Below, one piece after another: positions 53,118 to 63,906 of a stretch of DNA of 64,000 nucleotides. The notes under the pieces were generated by a model. The model saw only the letters and a program-made list of their open reading frames with translations. It ran no database searches and was not told the origin of the DNA. Origin of the DNA: Monosiga brevicollis MX1 (lineage: Eukaryota > Opisthokonta > Choanoflagellata > Craspedida > Salpingoecidae); NCBI RefSeq assembly GCF_000002865.3, contig NW_001865041.1, forward strand, positions 1,471,850-1,535,849. The letters run 5' to 3'. Position 1 is the stretch's first letter. Each line of letters starts with the position of its first letter. Made by a program: the position numbers and the translations under genes.

Positions 53118-54191
53118 TCAGGGCGAGGCTCGAGTTAACTCATGGAGAAACACATCAAACTGGTGATCACTTTGTAGATCTACATGCCCAGCGCGCAGCG
53201 CTCGTAGGTCATGTGTGCACACAACCAGGTCAGGATGGGATTCGAGTAGGTTGCACCAAGTCGCGAACGTGTCCGGGTTGCGCACTGTTGTGGCAATGAA
53301 AGCCCGGCTCTTGGAGCCTAGTGCTGCTAGTATAGTGTCCAGGAGGTCAGGAAGAAGCTGAGGATCAAAGACGACGTCCGCAGCAACCACCCAATCATAT
53401 CCTTCCGGCCGTGCCAAGTGTGCAGGCATGGGATTTCGCCAGTCAATGCTAGCACACGTGGGGCGAGGCTCGGGCTGCAATGTCCAGTTGAGGTCGGCAT
53501 TGCGCGTCAGGTTTGCCAGGACGGCCTCGTGGTAATCAGTCAATACAACACACGGCTGCGCATCCTTAGGATGCCATTGTTTGTTGAGGGTTCCCGCGAG
53601 TAGGAGGCCAACCACACCAGTGCCAGCACCCAGCTCAAGAATTGAGGAGGGGCCTGTCGGACAGGTTCGGGCTGGTGAGGAGCAGAGCGTGTCGCAGAGA
53701 TGGTTGGCAAGCATGACGGCGGCGTCCCAGGTTCGCAGGCCTGTAGTGCCCTGTTGAGTCAAGGCCGTGCACTCGTGCAAGGTAATGCTCGTGCCAGCCG
53801 CAGCGCGATCCTTGGAAGGGGCAGGGCAATGGCGAAATGTACGAAATTGGAAGCCGGGCTCAGCAGGTTTTGTGCTTTCGCCGTCGCTGAGCAGGTTGTA
53901 CCAGCCCTCATCAGGTTCAGCTAAAGTGCCCTCTATACGTTTGAGTAGCCGCGACCGATAGGCAGCGGCAGCCGGATAATATTGCCACACGTCTTGCACA
54001 GCGCGGACGACGGCTGCCTGGTCACGCGCACTTTCTTCCGTCGCCTCTTGACACCAATCAGCTGGTAAATCCAGTCGTAGCACTGGTACAGCGGCCAAGA
54101 TCTGCAGTGCCAGGGAGTGAGTTGTTTCTGCTATCCTTCCGGCACCGTGGCCATCGCCACCACTCTCAAGCCCTTGTCCCGAGCTCGCCAT
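53118..54191 (-). CDS. EEF2KMT: EEF2KMT (FAM86-type) eEF2-lysine methyltransferase
   Basis: One exon, 357 residues from MASSGQGLESGG. The family signature TLHECTALTQQGTTGLRTWD precedes the Rossmann core; human EEF2KMT has TLSESTAIISYGTTGLVTWD. The SAM-binding motif I is ILELGAGTGVVG, followed by VVLTDYHEAVL. Later DWVVAADVVFDP and FIATTVRNPDTFATW parallel VVIAADVLYCPE and VAFTVRNPETCQLF in the human protein. Known: this seven-beta-strand enzyme trimethylates a lysine of elongation factor 2 (Lys525 in human) in the cytosol. The frame stays open 20 codons further upstream through a poly-T stretch, but that reads as Phe repeats, so I start at 54191. The intronless structure is normal for a short family member. 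It shares an upstream region with the SDR gene. Confidence 0.93.
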   Translation of the reverse strand: MASSGQGLESGGDGHGAGRIAETTHSLALQILAAVPVLRLDLPADWCQEATEESARDQAAVVRAVQDVWQYYPAAAAYRSRLLKRIEGTLAEPDEGWYNLLSDGESTKPAEPGFQFRTFRHCPAPSKDRAAAGTSITLHECTALTQQGTTGLRTWDAAVMLANHLCDTLCSSPARTCPTGPSSILELGAGTGVVGLLLAGTLNKQWHPKDAQPCVVLTDYHEAVLANLTRNADLNWTLQPEPRPTCASIDWRNPMPAHLARPEGYDWVVAADVVFDPQLLPDLLDTILAALGSKSRAFIATTVRNPDTFATWCNLLESHPDLVVCTHDLRALRAGHVDLQSDHQFDVFLHELTRASP

Positions 54192-54400
54192 CGCGTGGTC
54201 AAGTCCCGCAAAAAAAAAAAAAAAAATAAAAAAAAAAAAAGAAGAGTCCACCTCTACATCGACAACAAATGCCTATTTCTCTACATCAACTACCCAGTGT
54301 GTGCCTAAACAGCAGCGGCTTAAGGGAAGAAACTTCTACAAAAACCGACCAAGAGTTGACATCATTCTCCGAGCTGGGAGGCTGGTGTGAACCAGGAGCG
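54192..54400. promoter_or_regulatory. Short divergent promoter, EEF2KMT / SDR gene
   Basis: Only 209 bases between the two start codons, including two A runs (54211-54240). Both promoters must lie here or overlap the 5' exons. Confidence 0.55.
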
Positions 54401-56130
54401 ATGGCGCTGGAGACGGCAGCGTCCTCGATTTCGATTCTCGGCGACATTCTCTTTGGACGGCTCTTGAGTACTGTGTACCATGGCAAAGTCCCAGAGATTC
54501 CAGATCACTGCAAGGACAAGGTATACCTCTCTATCCCTCGGCCGCTTCCTATTTTTCTTCCTTCCGCCCTTGCCTCTCGCTGGCAAGGGCGGAAGCGTGG
54601 CAGAGGGCATGAAGGTCGTCCGCGTCGCGCAGCTTGAACAGCATTGACACCCGAATCTGCATATGGCGCGGGGGTGATGTGCCCTGCTGTTCGTGTAGAT
54701 TATCGTGGTGACCGGGGCTTCGGCTGGCATCGGAGCAGAAACAGCGCGCCGTCTTCTCCTGGCTGGGGCTGAGGTTCGGGATGCTGCACCCAGCAGGCAA
54801 TCAACGGTGACAGCGACCCCTTGCATCCTCACAGGCTCGTTTGGTCCTATTATCAGGTGGTGCTGGCTTGTCGAACCACCAGCAAAGCAGAGGCGTTGCT
54901 GGACCAATGGCGCCAGACCCATGGCCCGCTGCCCAATGCGCACGTCATGGCTCTGGACCTCTGTTCCTTTGATGCCGTGGACGCCTTTGCAAAGGATTTT
55001 ACGGCTCGATTCCCACGCCTAGATGTGCTGATTAACAATGCTGGAGTATATCACATGGGCACGTCTGAGCGACGTCAAACACCCGATCGATACGAAGAGC
55101 ACCTACAGGTTAGGCCTGGCACATGTCGATCACATGCCCTTCAGCCCGTCCGTGCCATTGTGCCGTGCTGGTGGTTTGCAGCACCCACACGCAGCAAGCT
55201 TTGGCTTTTTGACCGTTGGGTGGGTGGCTTTCATCTCATCGTCCTATCACTGGGGAGCTGCTATAGGTCAACTTTTTGAGTCCGGTGCTGTTGACGAACC
55301 GGCTTCTGGGCTCACTGCGCAATGCTCCATCGCCTCGCGTGCTGTTTGTGGCAAGCTCCATCCACAAGCTCGGCGGATACAATTGGGACGACTTTAACAT
55401 CACTCGGCGACCCTATTCATCTTTTTTGGCTTATGCCGACAGCAAGCTCTACACGGCAAGATCTTTCCCCTGACCGGGCTACATCCGTCACCCAGGACAC
55501 GAAGCCTAAGGGACTGGGCATTTGTCCCGGGGGATCGTGCTCATCGGCGTGCTGTGCATTCGATAGGTCATGTTTGCGCGCGAGTTGCAACAACGGCTGG
55601 CTGCCTTTTCCCATGTCAAGGTGCACCTTGTTAAGGCTCAGCCCTCACGTTTCAAAGCATTTCAATTTCGAAGCGCTCATCCAAATGTGCCTGCGCAGGT
55701 ATATTCGCTGCACCCAGGCAACATTGTGACGGATGTCACGCGCACGCTGCCCTCATGGGTTCGCTGGGCACACAAAACGGTCGTCGGCTTTATGTTTTTG
55801 AACGCTCGCCTTGGCTCTGATACCACAATCTGGGTAGCGACCGATCCCGATTTTGATGGCCGAGTGGGAGGTGAGCACAGTTGCGGGGCGGAGCCTGTTC
55901 CCTGTTGTTGCTGCGTTGGGCACCCTGTGTTGCAAAAGCAGCGCTTGGCTGCGTGCAGGCTGAGTGACTTGATGTCGTGTTTTCCATGGGTGGCATCCAT
56001 AGGCGATTACTTGGCCTATTGCAGTGATGCACCGACCGCATCCTTGGTTAACAACGAGAAACGCCGGCGCCATCTGTGGGTGGCTGCGTGCGATGAGCTT
56101 GGTATGAACGAAGATTGGTCCCGGCCTTAG
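54401..56130 (+). CDS. Short-chain dehydrogenase/reductase (RDH/WWOX-like)
   Basis: Seven exons (54401-54520, 54699-54773, 54857-55108, 55267-55455, 55567-55620, 55699-55870, 56003-56130) give a clean 329-residue frame. The cofactor motif TGASAGIG is at 45-52, with the ACR after strand 2 favouring NADP(H). NNAG is at 125-128, the catalytic Ser at 179/180 and Tyr205-x3-Lys209 (YADSK), followed by a family-typical LYTVMFARELQQRL and VYSLHPGNIVTD. Known: these enzymes reduce or oxidise retinoids, steroids or other lipids. The hydrophobic N-terminus (about residues 7-30) suggests ER or membrane attachment. Intron 4 starts with GC (GCAAG), a GC-AG intron, needed to keep the frame. The substrate cannot be told from sequence. 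Confidence 0.93.
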
Positions 56131-56525
56131 AGCTTCCGGCCGTGTTAAGGCTCAGGGCCTTGCCAACGATCAGTCTCGGCTGCAGCAATATCCCAACGAC
56201 AACGCCTGGACAAATTAGCGCGGGCATTTTTGATGGGATTGTTTGACTTGGCGACTTGATCAAGACTCTTTTCGATGCACGATACGCAAGGCACGAACGC
56301 CACACACACACACATAGACGCCGTTCGGTGTATCCACCAAGCCAACAAGGCCCACAGACTGACAGGCACTCGCATGGTCCATCCAGCTTCCAGAAGCCAA
56401 TACGATTAGTGTGTGGTGTTGTCAGATAATTCACAACTTTCATCAGATTTTTCATTTTTTTCATTTTTTTTTTTGTTGAAGCGAGCGTGTTGAGGGTGAC
56501 GGCGCTGTTGGCAGACCTGTCCAAC
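56131..56525. other. Intergenic region between SDR gene and Kish gene
   Basis: About 400 bases between tandem plus-strand genes. A T-rich stretch (56440-56475) lies shortly before the Kish start. No TATA box is clear. Confidence 0.45.
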
Positions 56526-56857
56526 ATGGCAAACATCTTTCATATGGATGGCATGGTCATCTTCGTGCTGCTGGTTATCTGCACCTGTGCCTACATGAAG
56601 CGCGTGCCACGACTCAAGCAAATGTTCCTCAGCGAGAAGAAGGGCTTCTTTGGCGCATTATATAAAGGTATCCATCGGCTTCCTTCCGACTGCGCCCGGA
56701 TGCTATCTGAAGCATCTTGTTTGTGTTTGGCTCTTTCCTCACGTGGGCTCGTGCACGGTGCGCGTCGATCATAGCTGCCGTGATAGGAACGCGACTACAT
56801 CTCTTTGTCTCACTCACAGCCGCAGCAACGGGCTTCTATTTGCTCTTCATCAAGTGA
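56526..56857 (+). CDS. TMEM167: Kish (TMEM167) small Golgi membrane protein
   Basis: Two exons (56526-56667, 56775-56857) give 74 residues; the animal protein has about 72. The first helix GMVIFVLLVICTCAYMK matches the LLLICTCAYI core of TMEM167A. Then come a basic loop, KKGFFGALYK and a second helix (TAAATGFYLLFIK) ending at the C-terminus, as in the family. Known: Kish proteins reside in the early secretory pathway/Golgi and are needed for constitutive secretion in fly cells. The start ATG directly precedes the conserved ANIF block. Confidence 0.95.
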
Positions 56858-57120
56858 TTGAGGCTTGGTCTGAGCCGCAGATCATGGTCATGCGGGCCAT
56901 CTCATATCGTTGGTGTGCTTTTGATGACACTGTTGATACCATTTTTTATTGGCTTCGAGGAATAGAGTTCAAGAGGAAGGCACAAGACATTCTATTGTGT
57001 TATCCCAACCGACTTGCGTGATTTATGCAGGGTCAGTTCTATTGTCAATGTTGCCGGCCGGGAGGAATCATGCACGGCTCGGTCAGTTCCTAGCCTGACA
57101 AGCTCTGTGGACTATGTCCT
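56858..57120. other. Intergenic region between convergent genes
   Basis: 3' flanks of Kish (+) and the cyclin gene (-). Nothing recognised. Confidence 0.5.
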
Positions 57121-59493
57121 TTACTCATCGTCCTCTGCGAGGGCAAACACGCGCTGCTGGGCCTTCAAATGAAAGCGTGCGAGCGTGCGTGCGAGCGTGC
57201 GGATGAGCTCATCGCGACTGATGCTTTGATTGGTTGACCTGCCTTGTGCTCCCCATCATGCGGAATTCTCAAACCCTGCTTTGCCCAGCAATCGAGTCAC
57301 CGTTGGCATGTGTTTCCTTGCTGCTGGCCCGCTTCCCTCACAATGCCAGGGGCTTCAGGGTGGTTTCATGGGGGAGGAACACACCTTTTCAAAAACGGAA
57401 AACTCGTTAGGGGCTGTCTGCTTGTGAATCATGGAGCCGTCGCCCTCGTGGGGCCAACGCAACTATGGGACGGTCAATGTTCGTCCGCGCCGTGAGTGGT
57501 GCGACGGTGGATATGCACGTCAATGAAATGTAGAGAGGTTCCTGACCACGGTATCGAGGTGTGCATGGGCTGTGGCCTCATTGGCCAATTCACGGACAGC
57601 TCGCGCATACGGCTTCATCCACCGAAAGCACCTACGCGTGGCGCTCGCCTCATCTAAAGCGTTCATGCCGGGTTAGCCTTGTCAGAAATTTACACGGCAA
57701 CAGAGCATTGATTCGTGGCAGGCTATCGCGGGTCTGCATGCGCAAGTCCCGGGCAACCGTTTCAAGCCTACCTGGGCACAGCAAAGGGGTGGCCTGTTGG
57801 TCATGGTGCGCGAGTGCAGCAGCAACCAAGACGGCGGGTCGAAATCGAAGACCGTTCATATCCAGCGTGGCCACATCCAATAGCTGTCGATTCAGTGCAA
57901 TCAGGTGTAGACGATGACCCTGGATCAAAGGACAGGCGGCAACAAGAGGAGCCAGATAGAAACAGAATTGGAACCTGGCTGATGCTGAGATATAGTTTCT
58001 GCAGTTTGGGTGTGGATAGCGCCATGGGCGCCAGAGCTTGGCCCAATCGATGTTCAGTATGCCCCATGAAGAGTTGAAGCCAGTCGTGCACGGTCACGGC
58101 CAATGGGTTCCACTCCAAGAGCTGGGACAGAGCACATTCCCCTTTGTCAATGAGCGTTCGTCTGCGAGGAAAACACAAAAAAACAAACAAACAAACAAAA
58201 AAAAAGAAGATCGTTATCACGACAAATTCTTACCATCATCACCCGGCGCTCAGTGCAAAGGATTTCTTTGGCGGAACAGGCATGCTTGGTCAGCGCACAG
58301 AGGCGATCAAGCTTGATGGGAAAAGTCTCCTGAATTGACGCGCCCAGAGCTGTGAATTTGCAGTTTCGCTGAAGCACGAGCTTCTTGCTGACATGATCAG
58401 AGTACCGCAGCCCGTGCTGCATCAAACAGGCCACACGACATTGGCAATCGAGATTTCTCTCGCTGAGCCAAGGAATCATACCTCGAGCTTGTTAGCAATC
58501 CAGTAGGCAGTGGCCGCAAAAAGCTGCAAATGCTGTACTTGCAATTTGGGCACGAGACCTATGCGCGCCAAGCAAATCGTCCACACACGTCGGGCATGTA
58601 AGCCCGGTTTCATAGCAAGGCGTCGCAGTTCTCACGCCCCAGGCTTGTCACATGTTTAAGTAAGACAGCGTAGCTTACGGGCCACGGAGGCATTGAGAAT
58701 GTGTTTGGCCAAGTAGTAGGTTTTCCTGTAGCTGCCGTGGTCGGCTGCGACTAGTTGCAGCCAATCGTGCACAATAGCAAAGTTGCTTGGGCTCATGCCG
58801 GGATGTTGGAGCAGTGCAGAGGGCTGAGGATTTGGTACCTCCATTTGACAGAGGGCGTCCCGATCTGGTGGTGCAGCCACCGAGTTTAAGGCGCTATGAG
58901 TGGGCGGTTGCGAGGTCTTTCTCGTCTGGCTCGAGGCGAATCCAGGCGTCTCGGACGTACGGGCAATAAGAAGGTTTCGGTGCTGTGAATAAACTCGCTC
59001 GGGGCTGCAAGGCATGGGCTTGTTGCGCTTTTCTGGCGGTGACACGGTGCTGGCAATGGCATCATGCTGCAAGCGCTTGCTACTTTGGCTCTGTTCATCC
59101 GGAGTGAGCCCAACAGCATGAGAGTGGGGGGAGGGAGTGACACTCAACAATCTCCTGCATTTTGAGGAGCCTTGGCAAGCTACTCACTATCGTTGCGGGT
59201 GGCAGCGAGAAATGCAGCGGCGCCGGAGTAGGAGGTAGACTATCGTGGCCAGATGCAATGGCGTCGTGTGGTGAGAAGTAGAGGCGAAGAAAGCCCGGCA
59301 ATGTGCCCAGCCTGGGCAATGCGCCCAGCATGCCCTGTACTTGGTTGGCGAATGCTGCAGTAGGCGTGTACCTGTCAAAGACGGCCACGGGGGCGTCATC
59401 GGGGACGTTGATGGCCAATGGATCGTTCTCATCGTGGCCAGACCACCAAGCTTTGTCTACCAAGCCAGAAATGCTGGTCTGATCAGTGCTCAT
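57121..59493 (-). CDS. Cyclin (A/B/E-like cyclin box)
   Basis: Several minus-strand exons. The start at 59493 reads MSTDQTSISGLVDKAWW. A Ser/Pro-rich N-terminal part leads to the cyclin box: MSPSNFAIVHDWLQLVAADH, KTYYLAKHILNASVA (exon ending near 58675), then LQVQHLQLFAATAYWIANKL (near 58550-58490). The next exon gives FTALGASIQETFPIKLDRLC. The second fold includes LSQLLEWNPLAVTVHDWLQ and LLDVATLDMNGLRFRPAVLV. A last exon ends DELIRTLARTLARFHLKAQQ ... EDDE with a stop at 57121. Known: cyclins bind and activate CDKs through the first box. The HP-x-M-x(5)-(V/I)-x-DWL pattern and IA(N/A)K(L/Y)E suit a mitotic or G1/S type, but no clear class motif or destruction box was seen. The junction near 59190-59130 is not resolved. 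Confidence 0.75.
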
Positions 59494-59712
59494 GGCGGCG
59501 GAGTACGATGGGCGATGGCAGCCAGTGGGCGGATGTGTGTGATCGTGTATCTCCGCTGGAATCGCTTTGGGGCGAGGAGAAAAATGGACTGTCTCCATGC
59601 CCTGCTGAGTTGGCTGAGGACGAGCATGCTCCACGTTCTCCAAGCTCAGTGAATGCAATAGCATTCAAAGCGCCTGGCAGGCATTTGTGGTACTGCAGCG
59701 ACACGAAGCCCG

Positions 59713-59765
<53 letters not shown>

Positions 59766-60051
59766 GGCAATCGTTTGTTTTGGCGGGAAAGTCCTTTTTA
59801 TCTTTCCCGCCAAAAAGATCATGCTTGCATGCACGCCATCCATCCCATTTTGTGCGATTTGTTGACCGTTAAGAAGAAAAAATCTGAGAGAAATCTTTTG
59901 GCTTCGCTTCAGCAGTCGCTCAAGCTGTGAACGACCAGACTTGGAACAGCAACAACGCGCATGGTAGGATCGGGTTCATGTTCACAAGGCTTTGCCAAAA
60001 CGAGGAGAGTGCACATCAATTCAGCAAAAAATCCAATGCAGTCAATCAGCT
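59494..60051. other. Intergenic region, cyclin 5' flank / CMTR2 3' flank
   Basis: About 560 bases between two tandem minus-strand genes, including (GC)n-(GA)n simple sequence at 59713-59761. Just after it, CTTTTT is framed by a perfect inverted repeat, GGCGGGAAAG / CTTTCCCGCC (59781-59813). Confidence 0.5.
59713..59761. repeat. Compound (GC)n-(GA)n microsatellite
   Basis: A short alternating GC run passes straight into about 36 bases of GA. Confidence 0.95.
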
Positions 60052-62920
60052 CTACCCTCCCGACTTTGGCGCTTCGCCCTTGGCTAATAAAGATGCCAGT
60101 GGCCACGGCAGCTCAAGGCTAGACATGAGGGTGGCGGTGCTTTCTGCCGTCAGGTTCAGTGGGTGGTTCTCGGCGGCTGCCGATTCACTCTTGCTTGCTT
60201 GTTCTTGCTCACCCAGTTGCTCAATTGCTGCTGCCTCGCGTTGCGCATAGCGCTCGTTGGCCAAGGTCAGGTGTCGAAAAAAGTCTCGCTGCAAAAGCCC
60301 AGTGACGGTCACAAAGCTCGTCACAGTGTGCTGCTCTGCCTCGGCCGTGTCCAGGGCAATCGCCACCTCCTCGAGATATTTCAGCAATGCCGCTTCGGTC
60401 TCTTTGGCATTCTCACACACCAGAAAGCGATCGCTCCGCAGCGGATGCGAGACGGCTGGCTTGCTCAAGCGCACTCGGGCGAAGGACCTATGCAATATCG
60501 GATTCCACCCCGAGTGAGACAACATAGCGCCTGCACGCTCGCTACGACACGGGGTGAAAAGGCCAGAGAGCCCGCTTCAAGCCCACTACCCACCGGTAGC
60601 AAATGTACACGAGCGCTGTCGTAAAGCGGGTCATGGCTTCTGGCAAGACAAGTACGAGATTGCCACCGAGCTGCAGCGCGCGTAACGCCGTCATCACTTG
60701 AACAATCAAGGGTCGCCGCGCATAGGCTTCAACAAAGGCATCTTGCGCAGCCACATCTGGCTTCACAGTGCTCCCAGCCAGCACCACAGAGGCGCAGCCC
60801 GGCGGCACAGCACGGGCAGCTGCAAGCAAGGTCACCGAGTCTGCGGCTGGCTCTGCCAGCTCCTAAAAGCAACGAAAATTCCAGGAAACGAAAATGAATG
60901 AGGCCGGGTTTATTGAGATTACACGCAGCGACTGGCAGGGAGTGAGAAGAAACAGTTGGATGGCAAATGAAATGGTTCAAAGCAGCAGAAGAAACAGAAG
61001 CAGAAAACAGCGTATCGAAAAGTAGGCCAGGGGACAAAGCAAAGAGCGCGATAGTGTGTTCTCTGACGATGATGACCACGACGACGAAGAGGAAGAGCAA
61101 CGGCTTTTTCCATCAGGCTTACAAAAGACTCAAGGCGGTCATTGGTGACGGCGCGCTTCATGCCCTGAACAATGTCGCTGGTTCCCAGGGCCACGACTGG
61201 CCCTGACGCCTTAGTGTTAAGAATGCCAAAGGCGCTGTGAAGAGAATGCAATGCCAAAGCCCCCTCTGCAACTGCAGGCGCACAGTTTGCAAAGCGTGCA
61301 TCCTGAACCAGGGCGTGTTGAGCTACCCCAGCAACAATGCCAGCTCTTTGCTCCAATGCGGCCCAGTCTAGGGGTGGGTGCTCTGCAGCTGCGGCTAAAA
61401 CGTGACGGAGCTGATTCAGCCGATCTTTGTGAAGACGCTGTAGGATTTCAACGCGACAAAACTTGCTCATACTGAGCGCGACCAAAGGGGCTTTTACGAT
61501 GCGCCATCGCTTCACCTCCGCCGCTGTGATGCCGGCCTCGCGATCTGTCAACCAAAGGACGCCTGCATCATCAGTCTCATCATAGAACCAAGGACCGCCG
61601 GGGAGGGTATCCCCAACGCTCAAGACGAGATGATCTTGGAACCCAAGGCCATGGGTTGAGGTCTGCGAAGAGCTCTCCACTGGCTCAGCCATGCCCTGAG
61701 CCTGCGCACCCAGACCCTGGCCTTTGCGATAGCCCATCTTGCGCATCATTTTCTCAGCCACGCTCAGTTTGGCATCTGTAGCAGCAGCGATGGCGTCGGC
61801 TTGATCTGCTTGAGCACCACCTGCCTCATCCTTGGGACTATTCACCTGGCCCTCAGTCAAAGGTGGTGCTGGAAGTTCACCTTCTTCAGGTGAAGCAGGA
61901 CGGGGTAGGGGCGCTGGCTTTGCTGCTTCCTCCTGTAACTTGGGTCGCTGCGCGCGAGGCTCACCGGTGGGACTCCCACGCCCGCTGGACTGCGGGGATC
62001 TGGGTTCCGGTGAACCAGCTGGGCCGCACGGACGACGAGGCGTACCAGCGATGCTGCCTGCCTTGGACGCGGCGCGCGACATCTCACGAGTCATGTCAAA
62101 CTCTTGACGTTGAGCCTGGCGTGCCTCCAAGGTCTGGCCCACGTGACTGCGCCGGTGATCCCCTCCATGGTGGGAGGAAATCAGATGGCCCGTGCTGTAG
62201 CCACTCTCGACAGTGGGGTCAGGCACGACTTTCCAGTGCTTGGGTATGCGCTGGATGTGGTATCGGTGCAAAAAGTCGTCGGCAACTTGCCGCTTGGCGT
62301 TGTTAATCAGCTATGAACTCAACCGAGCATGACATCAGAGGCGTGTCAGCACAGTGCGTGCAGACCGAGTTGATGGCCGAGAGGGAAGCACACCTTATCT
62401 TCCAGCCTTGTTTTGCGCTTGTCAAGCTCCATGTTACGCTCAATCATCTCCGTGAACGCGTGTGCAAAGTAGTCAGCCAACTATTTTTTTTTTTTTTTGG
62501 TGAGGGGGATTTGTTGTTTTTGCGTAGGTGTCGTGGTTGCATACGTCCAATGAGGCTCTGGCCGTCATTGAAAGTGCACCGGCTGCGACAGGACGTAGCA
62601 AGTAGCAAGCGCCAAAGACACACACACACCTCAACAATCTTGGTCTGAAAGGCCTCGGGGATAGCGGCAGGGTTGATGAGGCTCAGATACACCTGGCCAT
62701 CGCTCTGCACATGAGCCGGCGAGGCCCATAATTCCTGCAAATGAACCAAAGCCACAACGGCACTCGATCGAGGATGTGAGCGTGGTGCATCATGCTGTCA
62801 CAACTGCACTGATTTGGCACCCGCAAATCTCATCAACTCACCGCCGGGGCCAAGGGCTTGGCAGAGTCCACAAACATGATCAACCGATCCAACAGTTCTT
62901 GTTCAATACCCTTGAAGCCT

Positions 62921-62980
<60 letters not shown>

Positions 62981-63906
62981 CATAGACGCAGCGGGGTGAG
63001 GACTGGGTCAAGCCTTGCTTAATCAGGAGTGGGTAGACTTGCACAACCGACCTTTGCAGACAAGATAGGTCTCGGCATTGGAGGCACGCGAGCATGCTGG
63101 TTTGCTGATCCACACCTTGGGTGGTCAGGTGGAGTCAGAGGCTGCCCTTCACGGCATAGACCGGCAATGCAAAAGAAATAAACAATCAATCAAACGTTGC
63201 CAACCTCATCAAAATGAACGCCCAGTAGGTACACGAGCTGGTTGGTACATGCTTCAAAAAAGGTAAAGGTCTTGAGCACCATGGCGCCGCCTGAGTGCGG
63301 GAATGGGGTGCAAGAAGTTTTGTATGGGAGTGTAAGTCAACAGGCGCGAGATCAATGGACAGAGTGGGCTGACCCCTGTGAGATCAACAAACCTCGACGA
63401 AGGCACCCTAGTCCGGCAACGGCTTCACAGTAATGAAGCATCGCAGTGATGTTCTCTTGTTCGTTGGGATCGTGCTGGCAATCAACGCTACCATCGCCCG
63501 TGAACAAGTCCACCTGCCAGGGGCTCACAAGAAACATGCCGTGCAATGGATGAGACGCTGAGCGATGCAGCGCGCGCGAGGGTGACACTCCAAAAAAAAA
63601 AAGTAGCACAGGGACTTGTGAACGCAGGTCCATCAGGAAGCGGCGCATTGCACATGACCATGGGTGTTTTGAAGCCCCATGGGCCAATTGTTGGCCATGC
63701 TCTGAATTATGGCGGGTCATACATACCTTGCCGATCTCTGCCACCCGCGCCCACAAGCTGCGCACGTTGTCTGCCTGCATCAGATCGCCCGAGTCGTCTG
63801 CTCCAAAATCCCAGTGCTCAATGGTGTCACAGATCCACGCGTCACTATCCACCATGGCGACGGGATTGTTGTCTTCGTAGTGGGGGTTCAACGTCATGCC
63901 CACCCA
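60052..63906 (-). CDS. CMTR2: CMTR2-type cap2 mRNA 2'-O-methyltransferase with internal G-patch (5' end outside window)
   Basis: The visible first exon starts at 63906 with WVGMTLNPHYEDNN, matching human CMTR2 WVANTLNPYHEAND. The FtsJ-like domain then gives the catalytic Asp in FTGDGSVDCQHDPNEQE, the catalytic Lys in GGAMVLKTFTFFEAC, and the catalytic Glu in ASNAETYLVCKG. The first catalytic Lys must be upstream of the window. After a linker (LHRYHIQRIPKHWKV) comes a Pro/Ser-rich stretch and a G-patch at 61764-61639 (MMRKMGYRKGQGLGAQAQG). The degenerate second methyltransferase-like domain (RALQLGGNLVLVLPEAMTRF; VRLSKPAVSHPLRSDRFLVC) ends at 60052, as in CMTR2. Known: CMTR2 methylates the ribose of the second transcribed nucleotide. 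Human CMTR2 lacks a G-patch; CMTR1 has one at its N-terminus. Intron borders around 61.1-60.9 kb are approximate. Confidence 0.87.
62922..62978. repeat. (GT)n microsatellite abutting a splice acceptor
   Basis: On the minus strand this is (CA)n, followed at once by CCAG and the exon that reads GFKGIEQELLDRLIMF. The repeat thus takes the place of the usual pyrimidine tract at the 3' splice site of a CMTR2 intron. Confidence 0.9.
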
